Source: Paraburkholderia caribensis (GTDB lineage: Bacteria > Pseudomonadota > Gammaproteobacteria > Burkholderiales > Burkholderiaceae). From it: a stretch of 64,000 nucleotides of DNA. Every line of letters starts with the position of its first letter. Position 1 is the stretch's first letter. The DNA lies in the NCBI RefSeq assembly GCF_002902945.1, contig NZ_CP026104.1, positions 378,482-442,481 on the forward strand. Direction: 5' to 3'. This document shows positions 36,808-47,056 of the stretch, one piece after another. The notes beneath the pieces were generated by a model. It did not search any database. It saw only the letters and a program-made list of their open reading frames with translations, and was not told where the DNA came from. The position numbers and the translations under genes were made by a program.

Positions 36808-39800
36808 ATGGGGTCGTCAGAATTATTGCGGGTGGTCGTGCTGGCGGGATCGGCAGGCAGCCTGAATGAGCTACGCACGATCGTCACCGCGCTACCACAA
36901 GAACCGGGCTTTGCCGCACTCGTGATCACACATCTTGATCCGGGCGAGGAAAGCCACCTTGCTGACATTCTGCAGGCGGATTCTCGTGTGGCCGTCGAGA
37001 GACTGGTTCACCAGCGCAAGATCGAGCACAACCGGGTCTACGTGCTACCCGAGAACGCTGGCGTGATCGCGCTGGACGGTCACTTCCGGCTAACCCGCCG
37101 TCAGGCCGGCCCGAATCTGCTGATCGACGCCTGCCTGGCTTCGCTCGCGCAGGATCCGGATGTAAACGGCGCGGTGGTCATCCTCTCTGGGACCGGTCAG
37201 GATGGATCGGGCGGTCTGGTGGACCTGAAGGCCTCTGGTGGCTTTGTCATCGCGCAAAAGCCGGAGACGGCCAGCCACCCGGGCATGCCAACAGCGGCGA
37301 TCGATACCGGTCTGGTTGACGAAGTACTGCCGCCGGAAGATATCGCCGGCTGTCTTGTCCGGCGCTTGGGCGATGCGGTCCGCGGGGACGAGGTAGCTGA
37401 TGCGCAGACGGGCGACGCCGACGCGCTCGGTGTTGCGCTGTCAATTGTGCAGCAGAAAACCGGCATCAACCTCGGCTATGTCAAGGACGTGAACCTGCGC
37501 CGGCGCTTCCTGCGCCGCGTACTGCTGCAAAAGGACAGGGATGTCGACGCCTACCTGCAACTGCTGCGTGGCGATGCCCGCGAGGCCGCGGCGCTTCGTG
37601 ACGACATCCTGATCGGCGTGACCGCTTTCTTTCGCGATGCCGAGTTCGTCAACGTGCTGCGCCAGTCGGTGATTCCGGCGCTGCTGGAGACGAACGACGA
37701 CCCGATCCGTGTGTGGGTGCCGGCCTGCTCAACAGGCGAAGAGGTCTACACCATCGCCACGCTGCTAAAGGACGCGCTCGATCGCGCAGCGCTGCACCGG
37801 CGGGTGCAGATCTTCGGCACCGATATCAACGAGGCGTCGATCGAGGTCGCCCGCGCAGGCCGGTACAGTTCAGGCTCGGTCGACGACGTGCCTGAGGCTT
37901 TCCGGGAGAGCACTTTCGCCGCGACTTCCGGTGGCTACGTTGTGCGCAAGTCGATCCGCGACATGTGTGTGTTTGCGCGGCACAACGTACTGGCCCACGC
38001 GCCCTTCTCTGGCATGGGCCTGATCAGCTGCCGAAACCTCCTGATCTACCTGCGCAAGGAGGCGCAGCAGCATGCGCTGGAGGCGCTGCACTACGCCTGC
38101 CGCCCCGACGGCTTCGTGCTGCTCGGCCGCGCCGAGGCGGCAGCAGGGGCGGACGGCTTCGAGCACGCGGGCGCGCCACATCTCTACCGCAAGATTCCGG
38201 TGGCCAGACGGCAGCAGGCGCTATTCCCGATTGATGCATTGCGACCATGGTCCAGCGAAGGTGGCGCACCACCCGCCCGACGCGCTCAGCCAGTGGACCC
38301 GGTTATCGAAGCAGCCACCCGCACGGCGTTGGAGCGCTATGCGCCGCCCGGCTTCGTCGTCGACGAGCGGGGCGACGTGGTGCAGTTCCGCGGCGATGTT
38401 TCGGAGTTCGTGGCGCCGGCCAGCGGCGAAGCCTCGCTAGCCCTGCCGCGCCTGCTGAATCCTGAGCTGAACGTGCCGGTGCGTACTGCGCTGATTGAAG
38501 CCAGGCGGACGGGCCAGCCAGTGCGGCGTGAACGCGTGCCGCTCGGCGACAGGCGATATGCACTCGAGGTGCTGCCAGTGGGCGCCGAAGACCTGGTGCC
38601 ACATTTTCTGGTGACGCTACATCCGTTGCCCCTGGAAACGTCCGCCGAGCCCACCATGAATCCCGACCTGCATTCGGGACACGGTCATCTTCAGGAACTG
38701 GAGCGCACAGTGACGACGCTGTCTGACGAACTTGAGGCGACGCAGAAACAGTTGAAAGCTGTAGTTGCTGAGTTCGAATCCGCGAATGAGGAGTTGCGGA
38801 CCGCGAATGAGGAGATGCTCAGTACCAACGAGGAACTGCAAAGCGCCAACGAGGAGCTGCTACTGGCCAAGCAGGAACTGGAGTCCGCAAACCAGGAACT
38901 GGGCTCGCTCAATGATGAGCTCAGGACGCGGAACCAGCAACTCGACCGCGCTAACGACGACCTGAGTAACCTGGTCGAAGGCATTCCGCTGCCGGTGGTG
39001 CTGCTCGACAAACAGTTGCGGTTGCGTCATTTCTCGCCGCAGGCCCAGCAGCTGTTCGGCTTCCCGCCCGATAGCGTCGGGCAGCCGATGGCGCAGCTAA
39101 GCCAGATGTTTTCAACCGGTGACCTGGAGCACATGGTGCTGTCCGCCGTACAGGGGTTGGCGGAAGTCGAGCACGAATACCAGGACGTCGAAGGCCATTG
39201 GTGGCTGGTCAACGTGCGCGCCTACCGGACGACCGACGACCGGATCGACGGCGCTGTGCTCGCCGTGCAGGACATCGATGAGCTCAAGCGCGCCGTCGAC
39301 AGGGCGCAGACCGCCCAGCGTGACGCTGAGACAGCCAACAATGCCAAGGACAATTTCCTCGGCATCGTCTCGCACGAACTGCGCGCACCGCTTAACGTGA
39401 TCGCCAGCTGGGCGGCGGTTCTCAAGACCGCCAGCGAGCGCGGGCTGCAGACTGACGACAAGACGGCCCGGCGCGCGGTGGAGACGATCTTGCGTCAATG
39501 CCAGTCGCAGGCAGCGCTCATCGATGACCTGCTGGATGTTTCGCGCATTACCTCTGGCCGTTTCGCGCTTGACGCCCAGCCGGTTGACTTCGCCGCGACC
39601 GTGCGCACCGTTGTAGAAGGTCATCGGCCGGCGGCGACGACGAAGGAAATAACACTGGTCAGCTCCGGGCTGCACGACGAAGCCGTCGTTAGCGGCGACG
39701 CGCGTCGCCTTCAGCAGGTGGTGTCCAACCTGATTGGCAACGCCTTGAAGTTCACTCCGAATAGCGGTCGTGTCGAAGTCGCACTTACGCGGCTGGGCGC

Positions 39801-40467
39801 GCTGATCGAACTGTCGGTCGCCGACACCGGCATCGGCGTGAACCCCGATCTCCTGCCGCATCTGTTCGACCGCTTCATGCAGTCCGACATGAGCCGCACG
39901 CGCCAGTACGGTGGACTGGGATTGGGGCTATCGATCGTCAAGCACCTGGTCGCGGCACACGGGGGTACGGTGGCGGCGAGCAGCGAAGGCGAAGGCCGTG
40001 GCACGCGGCTGACCGTACGACTGCCTTTGGTGCAATGCGCAGTAATGACAGTGGCGGACCCCGTAGGACCTGTTTCGAACTGGTCGGCCACACTGGATGG
40101 CCTGTCGATACTGCTCGTTGACGACGACGAGCAGGCGCTGGAAGCATTGGCTCATCTTCTGCGCAGCCAGGGAGCACAGGTACAGACGGCATCCCGGACG
40201 AACGAGGCTATCGCCTGTCTCGCGGCCGGCTCATTCGATATCCTGGTGAGCGATCTGGCTATGCCCGGCACCGACGGCTACGCGCTACTGCGCAGCGTTC
40301 GTGAACGCGAAGGCGGCCGTCGGCGGGTCTATGCACTTGCACTCAGCGGTCTGGCGTCGCTACAGGACCGGGACTCAGCAATTGCCGCCGGCTTCGACGA
40401 TCACCTGCCCAAGCCGGTGAACGCCGAGGTTCTGCTGGAGAAGCTTGTGCTCGGCCGTGGCCGATGA
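36808..40467 (+). CDS. CheB-CheR-PAS-histidine kinase-receiver hybrid protein
   Basis: 1,219 aa soluble multi-domain regulator. A CheB-type methylesterase (residues 5-190) has Ser in GSAGSLNEL, His in THLDPGEESH and Asp in SGTGQDGSGG. The CheR-type methyltransferase (about 215-470) has VWVPACSTGEEVYTIA and ISCRNLLIYL. A Glu-rich coiled coil (NEELRTANEEMLSTNEELQ) then leads to a PAS domain, HisKA with VSHELRAPLNVI, HATPase with NLIGNALKFTP and GGLGLGLSIV, and a receiver (LLVDDDEQ, LVSDLAMPG). GGAG lies 7 nt before ATG. CheB/CheR modules of this type act outside classical chemotaxis; the input is unknown. Confidence 0.94.
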   Translation: MGSSELLRVVVLAGSAGSLNELRTIVTALPQEPGFAALVITHLDPGEESHLADILQADSRVAVERLVHQRKIEHNRVYVLPENAGVIALDGHFRLTRRQAGPNLLIDACLASLAQDPDVNGAVVILSGTGQDGSGGLVDLKASGGFVIAQKPETASHPGMPTAAIDTGLVDEVLPPEDIAGCLVRRLGDAVRGDEVADAQTGDADALGVALSIVQQKTGINLGYVKDVNLRRRFLRRVLLQKDRDVDAYLQLLRGDAREAAALRDDILIGVTAFFRDAEFVNVLRQSVIPALLETNDDPIRVWVPACSTGEEVYTIATLLKDALDRAALHRRVQIFGTDINEASIEVARAGRYSSGSVDDVPEAFRESTFAATSGGYVVRKSIRDMCVFARHNVLAHAPFSGMGLISCRNLLIYLRKEAQQHALEALHYACRPDGFVLLGRAEAAAGADGFEHAGAPHLYRKIPVARRQQALFPIDALRPWSSEGGAPPARRAQPVDPVIEAATRTALERYAPPGFVVDERGDVVQFRGDVSEFVAPASGEASLALPRLLNPELNVPVRTALIEARRTGQPVRRERVPLGDRRYALEVLPVGAEDLVPHFLVTLHPLPLETSAEPTMNPDLHSGHGHLQELERTVTTLSDELEATQKQLKAVVAEFESANEELRTANEEMLSTNEELQSANEELLLAKQELESANQELGSLNDELRTRNQQLDRANDDLSNLVEGIPLPVVLLDKQLRLRHFSPQAQQLFGFPPDSVGQPMAQLSQMFSTGDLEHMVLSAVQGLAEVEHEYQDVEGHWWLVNVRAYRTTDDRIDGAVLAVQDIDELKRAVDRAQTAQRDAETANNAKDNFLGIVSHELRAPLNVIASWAAVLKTASERGLQTDDKTARRAVETILRQCQSQAALIDDLLDVSRITSGRFALDAQPVDFAATVRTVVEGHRPAATTKEITLVSSGLHDEAVVSGDARRLQQVVSNLIGNALKFTPNSGRVEVALTRLGALIELSVADTGIGVNPDLLPHLFDRFMQSDMSRTRQYGGLGLGLSIVKHLVAAHGGTVAASSEGEGRGTRLTVRLPLVQCAVMTVADPVGPVSNWSATLDGLSILLVDDDEQALEALAHLLRSQGAQVQTASRTNEAIACLAAGSFDILVSDLAMPGTDGYALLRSVREREGGRRRVYALALSGLASLQDRDSAIAAGFDDHLPKPVNAEVLLEKLVLGRGR

Positions 40468-41151
40468 GCACTCGGGAAAGGCGACGCCGTCCGGCGGCAG
40501 GAATCGATCATACGGTCCGAAGGACCCCAGCACGGTCCGGTGCGGCCATTCGAATAACAGCATGACGAATCCGGCGAACGGCAGGAAGTGGCCGTTAATT
40601 GCCAATCGGTGTGCAATCAACGAAATCATTGCGCGAACGGCAACACACGACCCTCAGTTGCCGTTTGAGCGCTCAATGTCAAGATAACCGCTTCCGGAGT
40701 ACAACGGACGTTCACCCGCTACATTGGTCGGCAACTCAACCGTGCGGACTTACCCGGTGAGCGTCGCTCCATGGTAGCCAATTGCGGCCGATCACTGGCG
40801 ATCCAGACGACATTGGCAACTCCCCGAACGACCATTGAAACTTCCCCTCAACAAGGGACGCAATGTCTTGCTCACACTCGCGACACGGATGACAACTACG
40901 TCTTCATCTTCAACAGCGTTGACTCCATACATATGGCAATCAGGTGACTCGCTGAGCACGCCGAACGTAGCGTTGAACGCGCGTGCGATGCGTACAAAGG
41001 GCTGTGCCGCGGACCGCAGCACGAGTTCGTTTCATTGTCATTTTCATGGACTTTCGTTGTTGTGAGATTGCCCGCGCGTTCTCCGGCAGTTCGAGCCAAT
41101 CACTTTTAATAGCCTTAGAAGGTCACTTTCGCCTGGCTAGTTGAGCTCGAA
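40468..41151. other. Intergenic region, no gene recognised
   Basis: About 684 bp between convergent genes (the hybrid kinase stop and the MFS stop). Short open frames here lack recognisable domains or start signals, and no RNA or hairpin was recognised. Confidence 0.5.
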
Positions 41152-42423
41152 TCACTTGACCTGCAACAGCGATACGCCTTTTGTCTCCTTCAGGAAGCCG
41201 AAAATGACCGCGAGCCCCAGCAGAACACCGATTGAGGTGAAGAGCCAGATACCGACCGCCATGTCGAGATGGAGAGTCCTGATCGACGACAGCACGACGT
41301 ATGGTGCGATACCGCCGCCAAACACGCCAATGTTGTAGATAAAGCCGACGCCGGAACCGCGCACGTTGCCCGGCAAATTCTCCGCAATGATGGTTGCGTA
41401 GCAGCCGCCTGCACCGACAATAAAAAAGCCCGAGAAAAATGCGAATACGACGGCGAGCGGCATGATCGCCACTGAGTTGACCAATGCGTAGACGCTCACG
41501 CTGCCCAGAATCAACAACAGCGCCAGACCTTTCTTGCGCCCAAGATACTCCACGACAAAACCGGATGCGGAAAACCCGAAGATCTGTCCCACCGCCGAGG
41601 CGCTTGTCAACCAGCTGATCGTCGCGGCACTGAAGTTAAGCCCTTTGAGAAAGGTCGGCAGCAACCCTTGCAGCGGCCACGCCGCGAACTGGAGAAATAT
41701 AAGCATCAGGGCGAGTATCAGCACCAGCCACGGATGCTCCGCGAACAGACGAAACGCAGGCCACCGGCCGCTCGCTTTACCCTGCTTCTGGCTGCGTTGC
41801 CACAGCGGGGATTCGGGCAGATACCGATACAGGAACCACCCGAGGATTGCACTGGGAACAATGCCGACAAAGAACAGCACACGCCATCCGAAATGCGGAT
41901 AGATCAAACCATAGACGAGCGCAGCCAGAATCGCGCCGATACCCCATCCGGCATCGAGCAATCCGATGCCAATCGCGCGGTGCTTTTCAGGCCATGATTC
42001 AGCAATGATCGTGGAACCCAGCGCAAAGATCGGCGCCATGCCAAAGCCAAGAAACAGGCGGAACACGAGTATCGATGCAAAGCTCCACGCTACCCCGGTC
42101 AACGCGCCACCCACCGTGAACCATGCCAGCGCGATCAGCAGCGGAATCTTGCGACCGATTCGATCGCTCAGGCTGCCGAACATCAAGCCACCAAGCCATC
42201 GCACGCCAAAGGTCGCGAGAATCAACAGCGAAGCCGTGCTGGCCGCCACGCCGAATGCCTTCGCAATATCGGTCAACACAAAGGTGACCAGCAGAAAATC
42301 AAATGCGTCCAGCGCCCAGACGCACCACACGCCTATCAGTACCCCCCATTGCCCGCGGCTGATCTCGCGATACCATCGTTGTCCGGAATCCGACCCGGCT
42401 TGCTGTTTGGCTGCTTCAATCAT
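41152..42423 (-). CDS. MFS transporter
   Basis: 423 aa with about twelve hydrophobic segments. The loop motif GSLSDRIGRKIPLL follows helix 2, and VFRLFLGFGMAPIFALGSTI is the helix 4-5 region typical of MFS acid or sugar proton symporters. It is the last gene of the TetR-linked catabolic operon, 57 bp after the TIM-barrel gene. It probably imports the substrate of that pathway. Confidence 0.9.
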   Translation of the reverse strand: MIEAAKQQAGSDSGQRWYREISRGQWGVLIGVWCVWALDAFDFLLVTFVLTDIAKAFGVAASTASLLILATFGVRWLGGLMFGSLSDRIGRKIPLLIALAWFTVGGALTGVAWSFASILVFRLFLGFGMAPIFALGSTIIAESWPEKHRAIGIGLLDAGWGIGAILAALVYGLIYPHFGWRVLFFVGIVPSAILGWFLYRYLPESPLWQRSQKQGKASGRWPAFRLFAEHPWLVLILALMLIFLQFAAWPLQGLLPTFLKGLNFSAATISWLTSASAVGQIFGFSASGFVVEYLGRKKGLALLLILGSVSVYALVNSVAIMPLAVVFAFFSGFFIVGAGGCYATIIAENLPGNVRGSGVGFIYNIGVFGGGIAPYVVLSSIRTLHLDMAVGIWLFTSIGVLLGLAVIFGFLKETKGVSLLQVK

Positions 42424-42480
42424 TTCTCTCCTCCAGTATATTTCTTGGCTCTATCCGGCCTGCTCAGCTTGTTTGACTAC

Positions 42481-43332
42481 TTACGTTGCGCTGGCGTGAC
42501 GTTCTATACAAGTATCGAGAACGGCGCCGCCATTACGCTTACTCCAGTTTTCACTCGAGAAGATTTCGACCTCGTTGAATCCTTCGTATCCCGCACCTTC
42601 AACCCAGCCACGGATTTTCGGGATGTCGATGACGCCGTCGCCCATCATGCCTCGATCGTTTAGCAGATCGCGCGTGGGCACCAGCCAGTCGCACACGTGA
42701 AAGGCCAGCAGGCGAGTACGACCCGCGCGATCGATCTGCGCCTGCAGCTTCGGATCCCACCACACGTGGTAAACATCCACCGCAACACCTAGCGCCCCGC
42801 TTTTTTCCGGGTCCAGTTCGTCGCAAAGATCGAGAGCCTGTTCCAGCGTATTGACGCATGCTCGATCCGCCGCATACATCGGATGCAGCGGCTCGATCGC
42901 CAGTGGCATATGAACACTGCGTGCGTATTCGAGCACCTCTGCGATACCATCGCGGACCTGCTCGCGCGCAGCACCGATATCCTTGCTTCCTGATCCGGCA
43001 GGCAAACCACCGACGACCAGCACCAGGCACGCGGCATTCAACTCGCGTGCTTCGTCGATAACGCGGCGATTTTCATCGATTGCCTGTTCCCGTTCCAAAG
43101 GGGTCGACGCCGGAAACATGCCGCCACGGCAATAGCCGGACAACACGATGCCGGTTTCCTGCAACAGCCGCGCAACTGTTGGAAACCCTACCGCCGCGAC
43201 CTGATCGCGCCACGGCGAAATCGCGCGAATGTTGCGCCGGCCACATTCCTCGATGATTCGATCGAGCGGCCATTGCCGTACGGTCACCGTGTTGATGGAT
43301 AACCACCGATGATCCTCGGACAGATCACGCAT
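42481..43332 (-). CDS. Sugar phosphate isomerase/epimerase-like TIM-barrel protein
   Basis: 283 aa, xylose isomerase-like TIM barrel. LAIEPLHPMYAADRACVNT and GVAVDVYHVWWDP give the metal-binding Glu, Asp and His positions, and FNEVEIFSSENWSKR gives the last Glu. The start at 43332 has GGAG 6 nt upstream and overlaps the preceding stop by 8 bp; an alternative ATG is at 43344. Family members isomerise or epimerise sugars and hydroxy acids. The neighbours suggest a step in the same catabolic route. Confidence 0.85.
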   Translation of the reverse strand: MRDLSEDHRWLSINTVTVRQWPLDRIIEECGRRNIRAISPWRDQVAAVGFPTVARLLQETGIVLSGYCRGGMFPASTPLEREQAIDENRRVIDEARELNAACLVLVVGGLPAGSGSKDIGAAREQVRDGIAEVLEYARSVHMPLAIEPLHPMYAADRACVNTLEQALDLCDELDPEKSGALGVAVDVYHVWWDPKLQAQIDRAGRTRLLAFHVCDWLVPTRDLLNDRGMMGDGVIDIPKIRGWVEGAGYEGFNEVEIFSSENWSKRNGGAVLDTCIERHASAT

Positions 43333-44518
43333 CCCACACTCCATTCATCGCCAGCAGGGTTTTCATACGTGTCACCGCCAGCTCCGGGCGCTCAAGCAAA
43401 CCTGCCGCATCCGCAAGCCGGAACAGTTCCGCGAAATGCTGCAGCGAGCGAGCGCTTTGTTGTCCGCCCACCATCGTGAAGTGAGGCTGATGACCATTGA
43501 TCCACGCCATGAAGACCACGCCCGTCTTGTAGAATCGCGTGGGCGCCCTGAAAATGTGCCGCGCCAGTGCAACCGTCGGCTGCAGGATGTTGTAATAGCG
43601 CGCGGTGTGCCCCGCTGCCAGTTCACCCAACGCGGCGGCCGCGGCCGGCGCGATAGCGTCGAAAATGCCGAGCAGCGCGTGGCTTTGCCGATGGTTTTCC
43701 AATGCGCCGACACCGTCCCCCGCGATCAGCTCGGGATAGTTGAAATCGTCGCCGGTGTACATCCGCACGCCCTCGGGCAGCCGACGACGCATCGCGATTT
43801 CCTTATCCTTGTCGAGCAGCGAGATCTTGATCCCGTCGACCTTGCCGGAGTGCGCCGCGATGATGCCGAGCGCAGTATCCATTGCGTCGTCGAGATTTGC
43901 GGTGCCCCAATAGCCTGTCAGTGCCGGGTCGAACATATCGCCCAGCCAGTGCAACACAACCGGCTGCCGCGCCTGGCCCAAGATGCGGTCGTACACGCGT
44001 TCGTAGTCGGATGGCGATTTCGCCACGCGGGCAAGCGCGCGGCTCGCCATGATGATCAAGGTCCCGCCCAGCGCCTCGATCGCTTCCATCTGTTCTTCGT
44101 ACGCGCGAATCACGTCGTCGACGTTGCGCGCGTCTTCCGGCGCCAGGTGGTCCGTGCCGCATCCGGATGCGATCAACGCGCCCGGCGTGTCTTTGGCCGC
44201 ATCCAGCGAACGCCTGATCAGTTCCAGCGAGGTTGCCCAGTCCAGGCCCATGCCGCGCTGGGCAGTGTCCATCGCTTCGGCAATGCCGAGGCCGAGCGAC
44301 CACAGGTGTCGCCGATAAGCCATCGTCGCATCCCAATCGATCGCGCTCTGCGTCGACGGATCATGATTGGCGAACGGATCGGCAACGACGTGCGCCGCCG
44401 AATAAGCGATTCGCGCGGTCTGTGGGCGCAACTGCTGTGCCGTGAAACGGGTGGCTTCGCGGAGTTGATACTGCTGCAGGTTGCCGTCGCCGGCTGGGAG
44501 CTTCAAGGCAATGCTCAT
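43325..44518 (-). CDS. DUF993 / dihydrodipicolinate-synthase-like protein
   Basis: 397 aa protein of the DUF993 family, related to class I aldolases of the dihydrodipicolinate synthase group. The N-terminus (MSIALKLPAGDG) and blocks such as LIASGCGTDHL, VVLHWLGDMFDPAL and VDGIKISLLDKDKE (a candidate Schiff-base Lys) are characteristic. The reaction is not established. It overlaps the TIM-barrel gene by 8 bp and follows the shikimate-dehydrogenase-like gene by 54 bp. Confidence 0.88.
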   Translation of the reverse strand: MSIALKLPAGDGNLQQYQLREATRFTAQQLRPQTARIAYSAAHVVADPFANHDPSTQSAIDWDATMAYRRHLWSLGLGIAEAMDTAQRGMGLDWATSLELIRRSLDAAKDTPGALIASGCGTDHLAPEDARNVDDVIRAYEEQMEAIEALGGTLIIMASRALARVAKSPSDYERVYDRILGQARQPVVLHWLGDMFDPALTGYWGTANLDDAMDTALGIIAAHSGKVDGIKISLLDKDKEIAMRRRLPEGVRMYTGDDFNYPELIAGDGVGALENHRQSHALLGIFDAIAPAAAAALGELAAGHTARYYNILQPTVALARHIFRAPTRFYKTGVVFMAWINGHQPHFTMVGGQQSARSLQHFAELFRLADAAGLLERPELAVTRMKTLLAMNGVWDA

Positions 44519-44572
44519 CGATCTCTCTTTAACGAATTTCTGGCGCGCACGGAAGTTTTTCGTGAGCCCTGA

Positions 44573-45397
44573 TCAGGTTTGCGCTCGCACAGCAAAGAAA
44601 TCAAGGACAGCGTCAATCTGACCTTCCAGCATGGCGGGTCCCCGGTGGATCGCACAGCCTCGTGCCTGTGCGGCCAGCAATAACGGTGTCATCACGGGCT
44701 TCAGGATGATGTCGGCGACCAGCGCGTGACTTGCCAGATGCGTGAGGTCGACCGGCAATGGATCGCCGGTGCGCATGCCGGTCGACGTGCAGTTGACGAT
44801 GACGTCGAAGCCCGCCGCTTCCGGTTTCGCCTCGAATACATCGAGCCCCGGCTGGTGGGCCTTGATACCGTCCACCAAATGCTGAGCGCGCCGCGCGTCG
44901 ATGTCGAACAGTCCGATCGCCTCGGCGCCTGCTGCAGCGATGGCATGCGCAACGGCACACCCTGCTCCGCCGGCACCAATGATCAACACACGACGTCCGG
45001 CTAGCGTGTGTCCGCGTGAGGCCAGACCCCGGATGAATCCTTCGCCATCGAAGTTCTCACCGATCAGCCGGCCATCGTCGGCTTTCCGTATCGTGTTCAG
45101 CGCTCCGGTGAGACGAGCCTGCGGGCCCAGGTCGTCGACCCACTCCGTGGCTGCGATCTTGTGCGGCACGGTAACGATGAGGCCGTCGACATTGCGAATC
45201 GCACGGAAGCTGTCGATCACCAGCCGTAGCGCGCCAGGCGCTGCATGCAACGGCACCAGCACGGCATCGATACCGCGCTCGCGAAAGGCGGTGTTGAAGA
45301 GCCGCGGCGATGCAACCTGTGCGATCGGGTCGCCGACAATGGCATAGATCCGTGTGCTACCCGATAACGGACCGGGAACGCCCTGGGCCGTGGTCAT
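44573..45397 (-). CDS. Shikimate dehydrogenase-like protein
   Basis: 274 aa. The catalytic N-terminal domain has VTVPHKIAATEWVDDLG with the catalytic Lys, and AIVGDPIAQVASPRLFN. The NADP(H)-binding domain has VLIIGAGGAGCAVAHAIA. Ser/Thr residues of the shikimate pocket vary from AroE, placing it among the shikimate/quinate dehydrogenase-like proteins of catabolic clusters. Its ATG overlaps the CoA-transferase stop by 4 bp, so it is co-translated. It probably acts on a cyclic or carboxylated hydroxy compound in degradation rather than biosynthesis. Confidence 0.88.
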   Translation of the reverse strand: MTTAQGVPGPLSGSTRIYAIVGDPIAQVASPRLFNTAFRERGIDAVLVPLHAAPGALRLVIDSFRAIRNVDGLIVTVPHKIAATEWVDDLGPQARLTGALNTIRKADDGRLIGENFDGEGFIRGLASRGHTLAGRRVLIIGAGGAGCAVAHAIAAAGAEAIGLFDIDARRAQHLVDGIKAHQPGLDVFEAKPEAAGFDVIVNCTSTGMRTGDPLPVDLTHLASHALVADIILKPVMTPLLLAAQARGCAIHRGPAMLEGQIDAVLDFFAVRAQT

Positions 45398-46998
45398 GCT
45401 GCAGACCCATTGCTTGCCGCGAGTCGCGGGTGCGGCGCGCGCGTTTTGCCCGCCAACTGCTGCTCAATCCCCATCGGCGCTGCCTTGAAGATGCGCTCAT
45501 CCATGGTTCGCAGCGCGGGGGAAATGATCGGACGGAATCCCATCTGGCCCAGCACGTCGCGCTCCAGATCGATACCCGGTGCAATCTCGATCAGCTCCAG
45601 TCCGTCGGACGAAGCGCGGAACACCGCCCGCTCGGTAACGAACAGCGTTGTCTGGCCACGTTCGCGCCCGTAGGGGCCACTATAGGAAACCTGTTCGAGC
45701 GTCTCGACGAACTTGCGGTGCTTGCCTTCGTTCACGATGGTCAGTTTGCCGTCGCCGGTGGCGATCTTCAGGCCTCCTGCGGTCAGCGTGCCCCCGAACA
45801 CCATCTTCCGCGCATTCTGGCTGATGTTCACAAAGCCGCCGATGCCGATCACCCGGTTAGCGAACCGGCTGATGTTAACGCTGCCTTGCGCATCGACTTC
45901 GACTGCCGACAGAAACGCGAGATCGAGTCCGCCGCCGTCGTAGAAGTCGAACTGATACGGCTGATCGATCATCGCCCAGTAGTTGCGCGCGGCGCCGGCG
46001 TCCAATCCATTGGCCGGCGCACCGCCGATCAAGCCCTGTTCATTGGTCAGCACGATGTGCTCGAGGATATTCTCCTCGGCCGCCACGAGGCCGATGCCGG
46101 TGCAAATGCCCGAGCCAACGTTGCAGATCGCACCGGCTTGCAGTTCCATCGCGCAGCGCCGCGCGACGATCTTGCGCTCGTCCAGCGCCAGGGTCGGGAA
46201 CGAGTCGAGCGGAATGCGCAGTTGACCGGCGAAAGCCGGGTCGTAGCGCGTCTGATAGGTTTGCTTCTGGTCAGGCTCGACCACCACCACGTCGACCAGC
46301 ATGCCGGGAATTTTGACAGCCTTGCCAGGCAGGGTGCCGCGCTGCGCGAGACGCTTGACCTGCACGATCACGATGCCGCCGCAACGTCGCGTGGCTTGCG
46401 CCATCGACAGCATCTCACCGAAGACGGCTTCGTCTTCCATCGAGATATTGCCATCCTGATCGGCAGTGGTGCCGCGCAGAAATGCCACGTTGATGTCGAA
46501 CGGCTTGTAGAACAGCCATTCACGTCCGTTGAGTTCCACGAGTTCGACCAGATCGTCGGCGCAAAGCGTGCTCTGCTTGCCGCCGCTGATGCGCGGGTCG
46601 ACGAACGTGTGTAGGCCGACATGGGTGAGCAAACCCGGGCGACCCGCGGCGATTTCCCGCATCAATTGCGACAGCGCACCTTGTGGCAGCGTGTACGCCT
46701 CGATTGCATTGCGGTTGGCCATGTCGGCGACTGCGGGCGCGTCAACCACGGTGCCGCACACGATGCGCTTGAGCAAGCCGGGGTGCGCAAAATGCGATAC
46801 GCCACGATGCGAGCGATCGCCCAGTCCAACCGGGTGCAGCGACGTGATCGATCGCGGCGCCGCGGTAGCCAGGAATCGCCGCTCCACCGCTTCGATCAGC
46901 GCTTCCGGGATGGCATGCCCTGAGCCCGAGCCGCCAATGACGATCGTATCGCCATCCTGGACCAAGGCCGTTGCCTGATCAGTCGTCAATACCTGCAT
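45394..46998 (-). CDS. Fused acyl-CoA:carboxylate CoA-transferase (YdiF-like)
   Basis: 534 aa, a fusion of the two subunits of a class I CoA-transferase. The N-terminal glycine-rich GGSGSGHAIPEALI and C-terminal VLTNEQGLIGGAPANG (candidate catalytic Glu in TNEQG) are present. It activates a short or keto acid by moving CoA from an acyl-CoA donor. GGAG lies about 5 nt before the ATG. The promoter at 47028-47056 contains a TetR-type operator. It is the first gene of the five-gene minus-strand operon. Confidence 0.92.
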   Translation of the reverse strand: MQVLTTDQATALVQDGDTIVIGGSGSGHAIPEALIEAVERRFLATAAPRSITSLHPVGLGDRSHRGVSHFAHPGLLKRIVCGTVVDAPAVADMANRNAIEAYTLPQGALSQLMREIAAGRPGLLTHVGLHTFVDPRISGGKQSTLCADDLVELVELNGREWLFYKPFDINVAFLRGTTADQDGNISMEDEAVFGEMLSMAQATRRCGGIVIVQVKRLAQRGTLPGKAVKIPGMLVDVVVVEPDQKQTYQTRYDPAFAGQLRIPLDSFPTLALDERKIVARRCAMELQAGAICNVGSGICTGIGLVAAEENILEHIVLTNEQGLIGGAPANGLDAGAARNYWAMIDQPYQFDFYDGGGLDLAFLSAVEVDAQGSVNISRFANRVIGIGGFVNISQNARKMVFGGTLTAGGLKIATGDGKLTIVNEGKHRKFVETLEQVSYSGPYGRERGQTTLFVTERAVFRASSDGLELIEIAPGIDLERDVLGQMGFRPIISPALRTMDERIFKAAPMGIEQQLAGKTRAPHPRLAASNGSAA

Positions 46999-47027
46999 CG
47001 CTACTCCACTGAAAAAGTATGGAGGCG

Positions 47028-47056
47028 AGCTTAAAACTTATTTACTAGTAAGTCAA
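47028..47056 (-). promoter_or_regulatory. Promoter with TetR-type operator of the CoA-transferase operon
   Basis: On the minus strand a -35 TTGACT (47051-47056), a 17-base spacer and a -10-like TAAGCT (47028-47033). The spacer contains the palindrome TTACTAGTAA (47042-47051). The same 20-base context (TTGMCTTACTAGTAAATAAG) recurs upstream of the MaoC gene. Confidence 0.75.

Noticed and set aside
40792..41065. Short frames in the gap after the CheB-CheR hybrid
   Set aside because: No ribosome sites or recognisable domains, and both strands are equally open.
45310..46614. Long open frame antisense to the CoA-transferase
   Set aside because: Arg/His/Gln-rich composition without any domain; the opposite strand encodes a complete enzyme.
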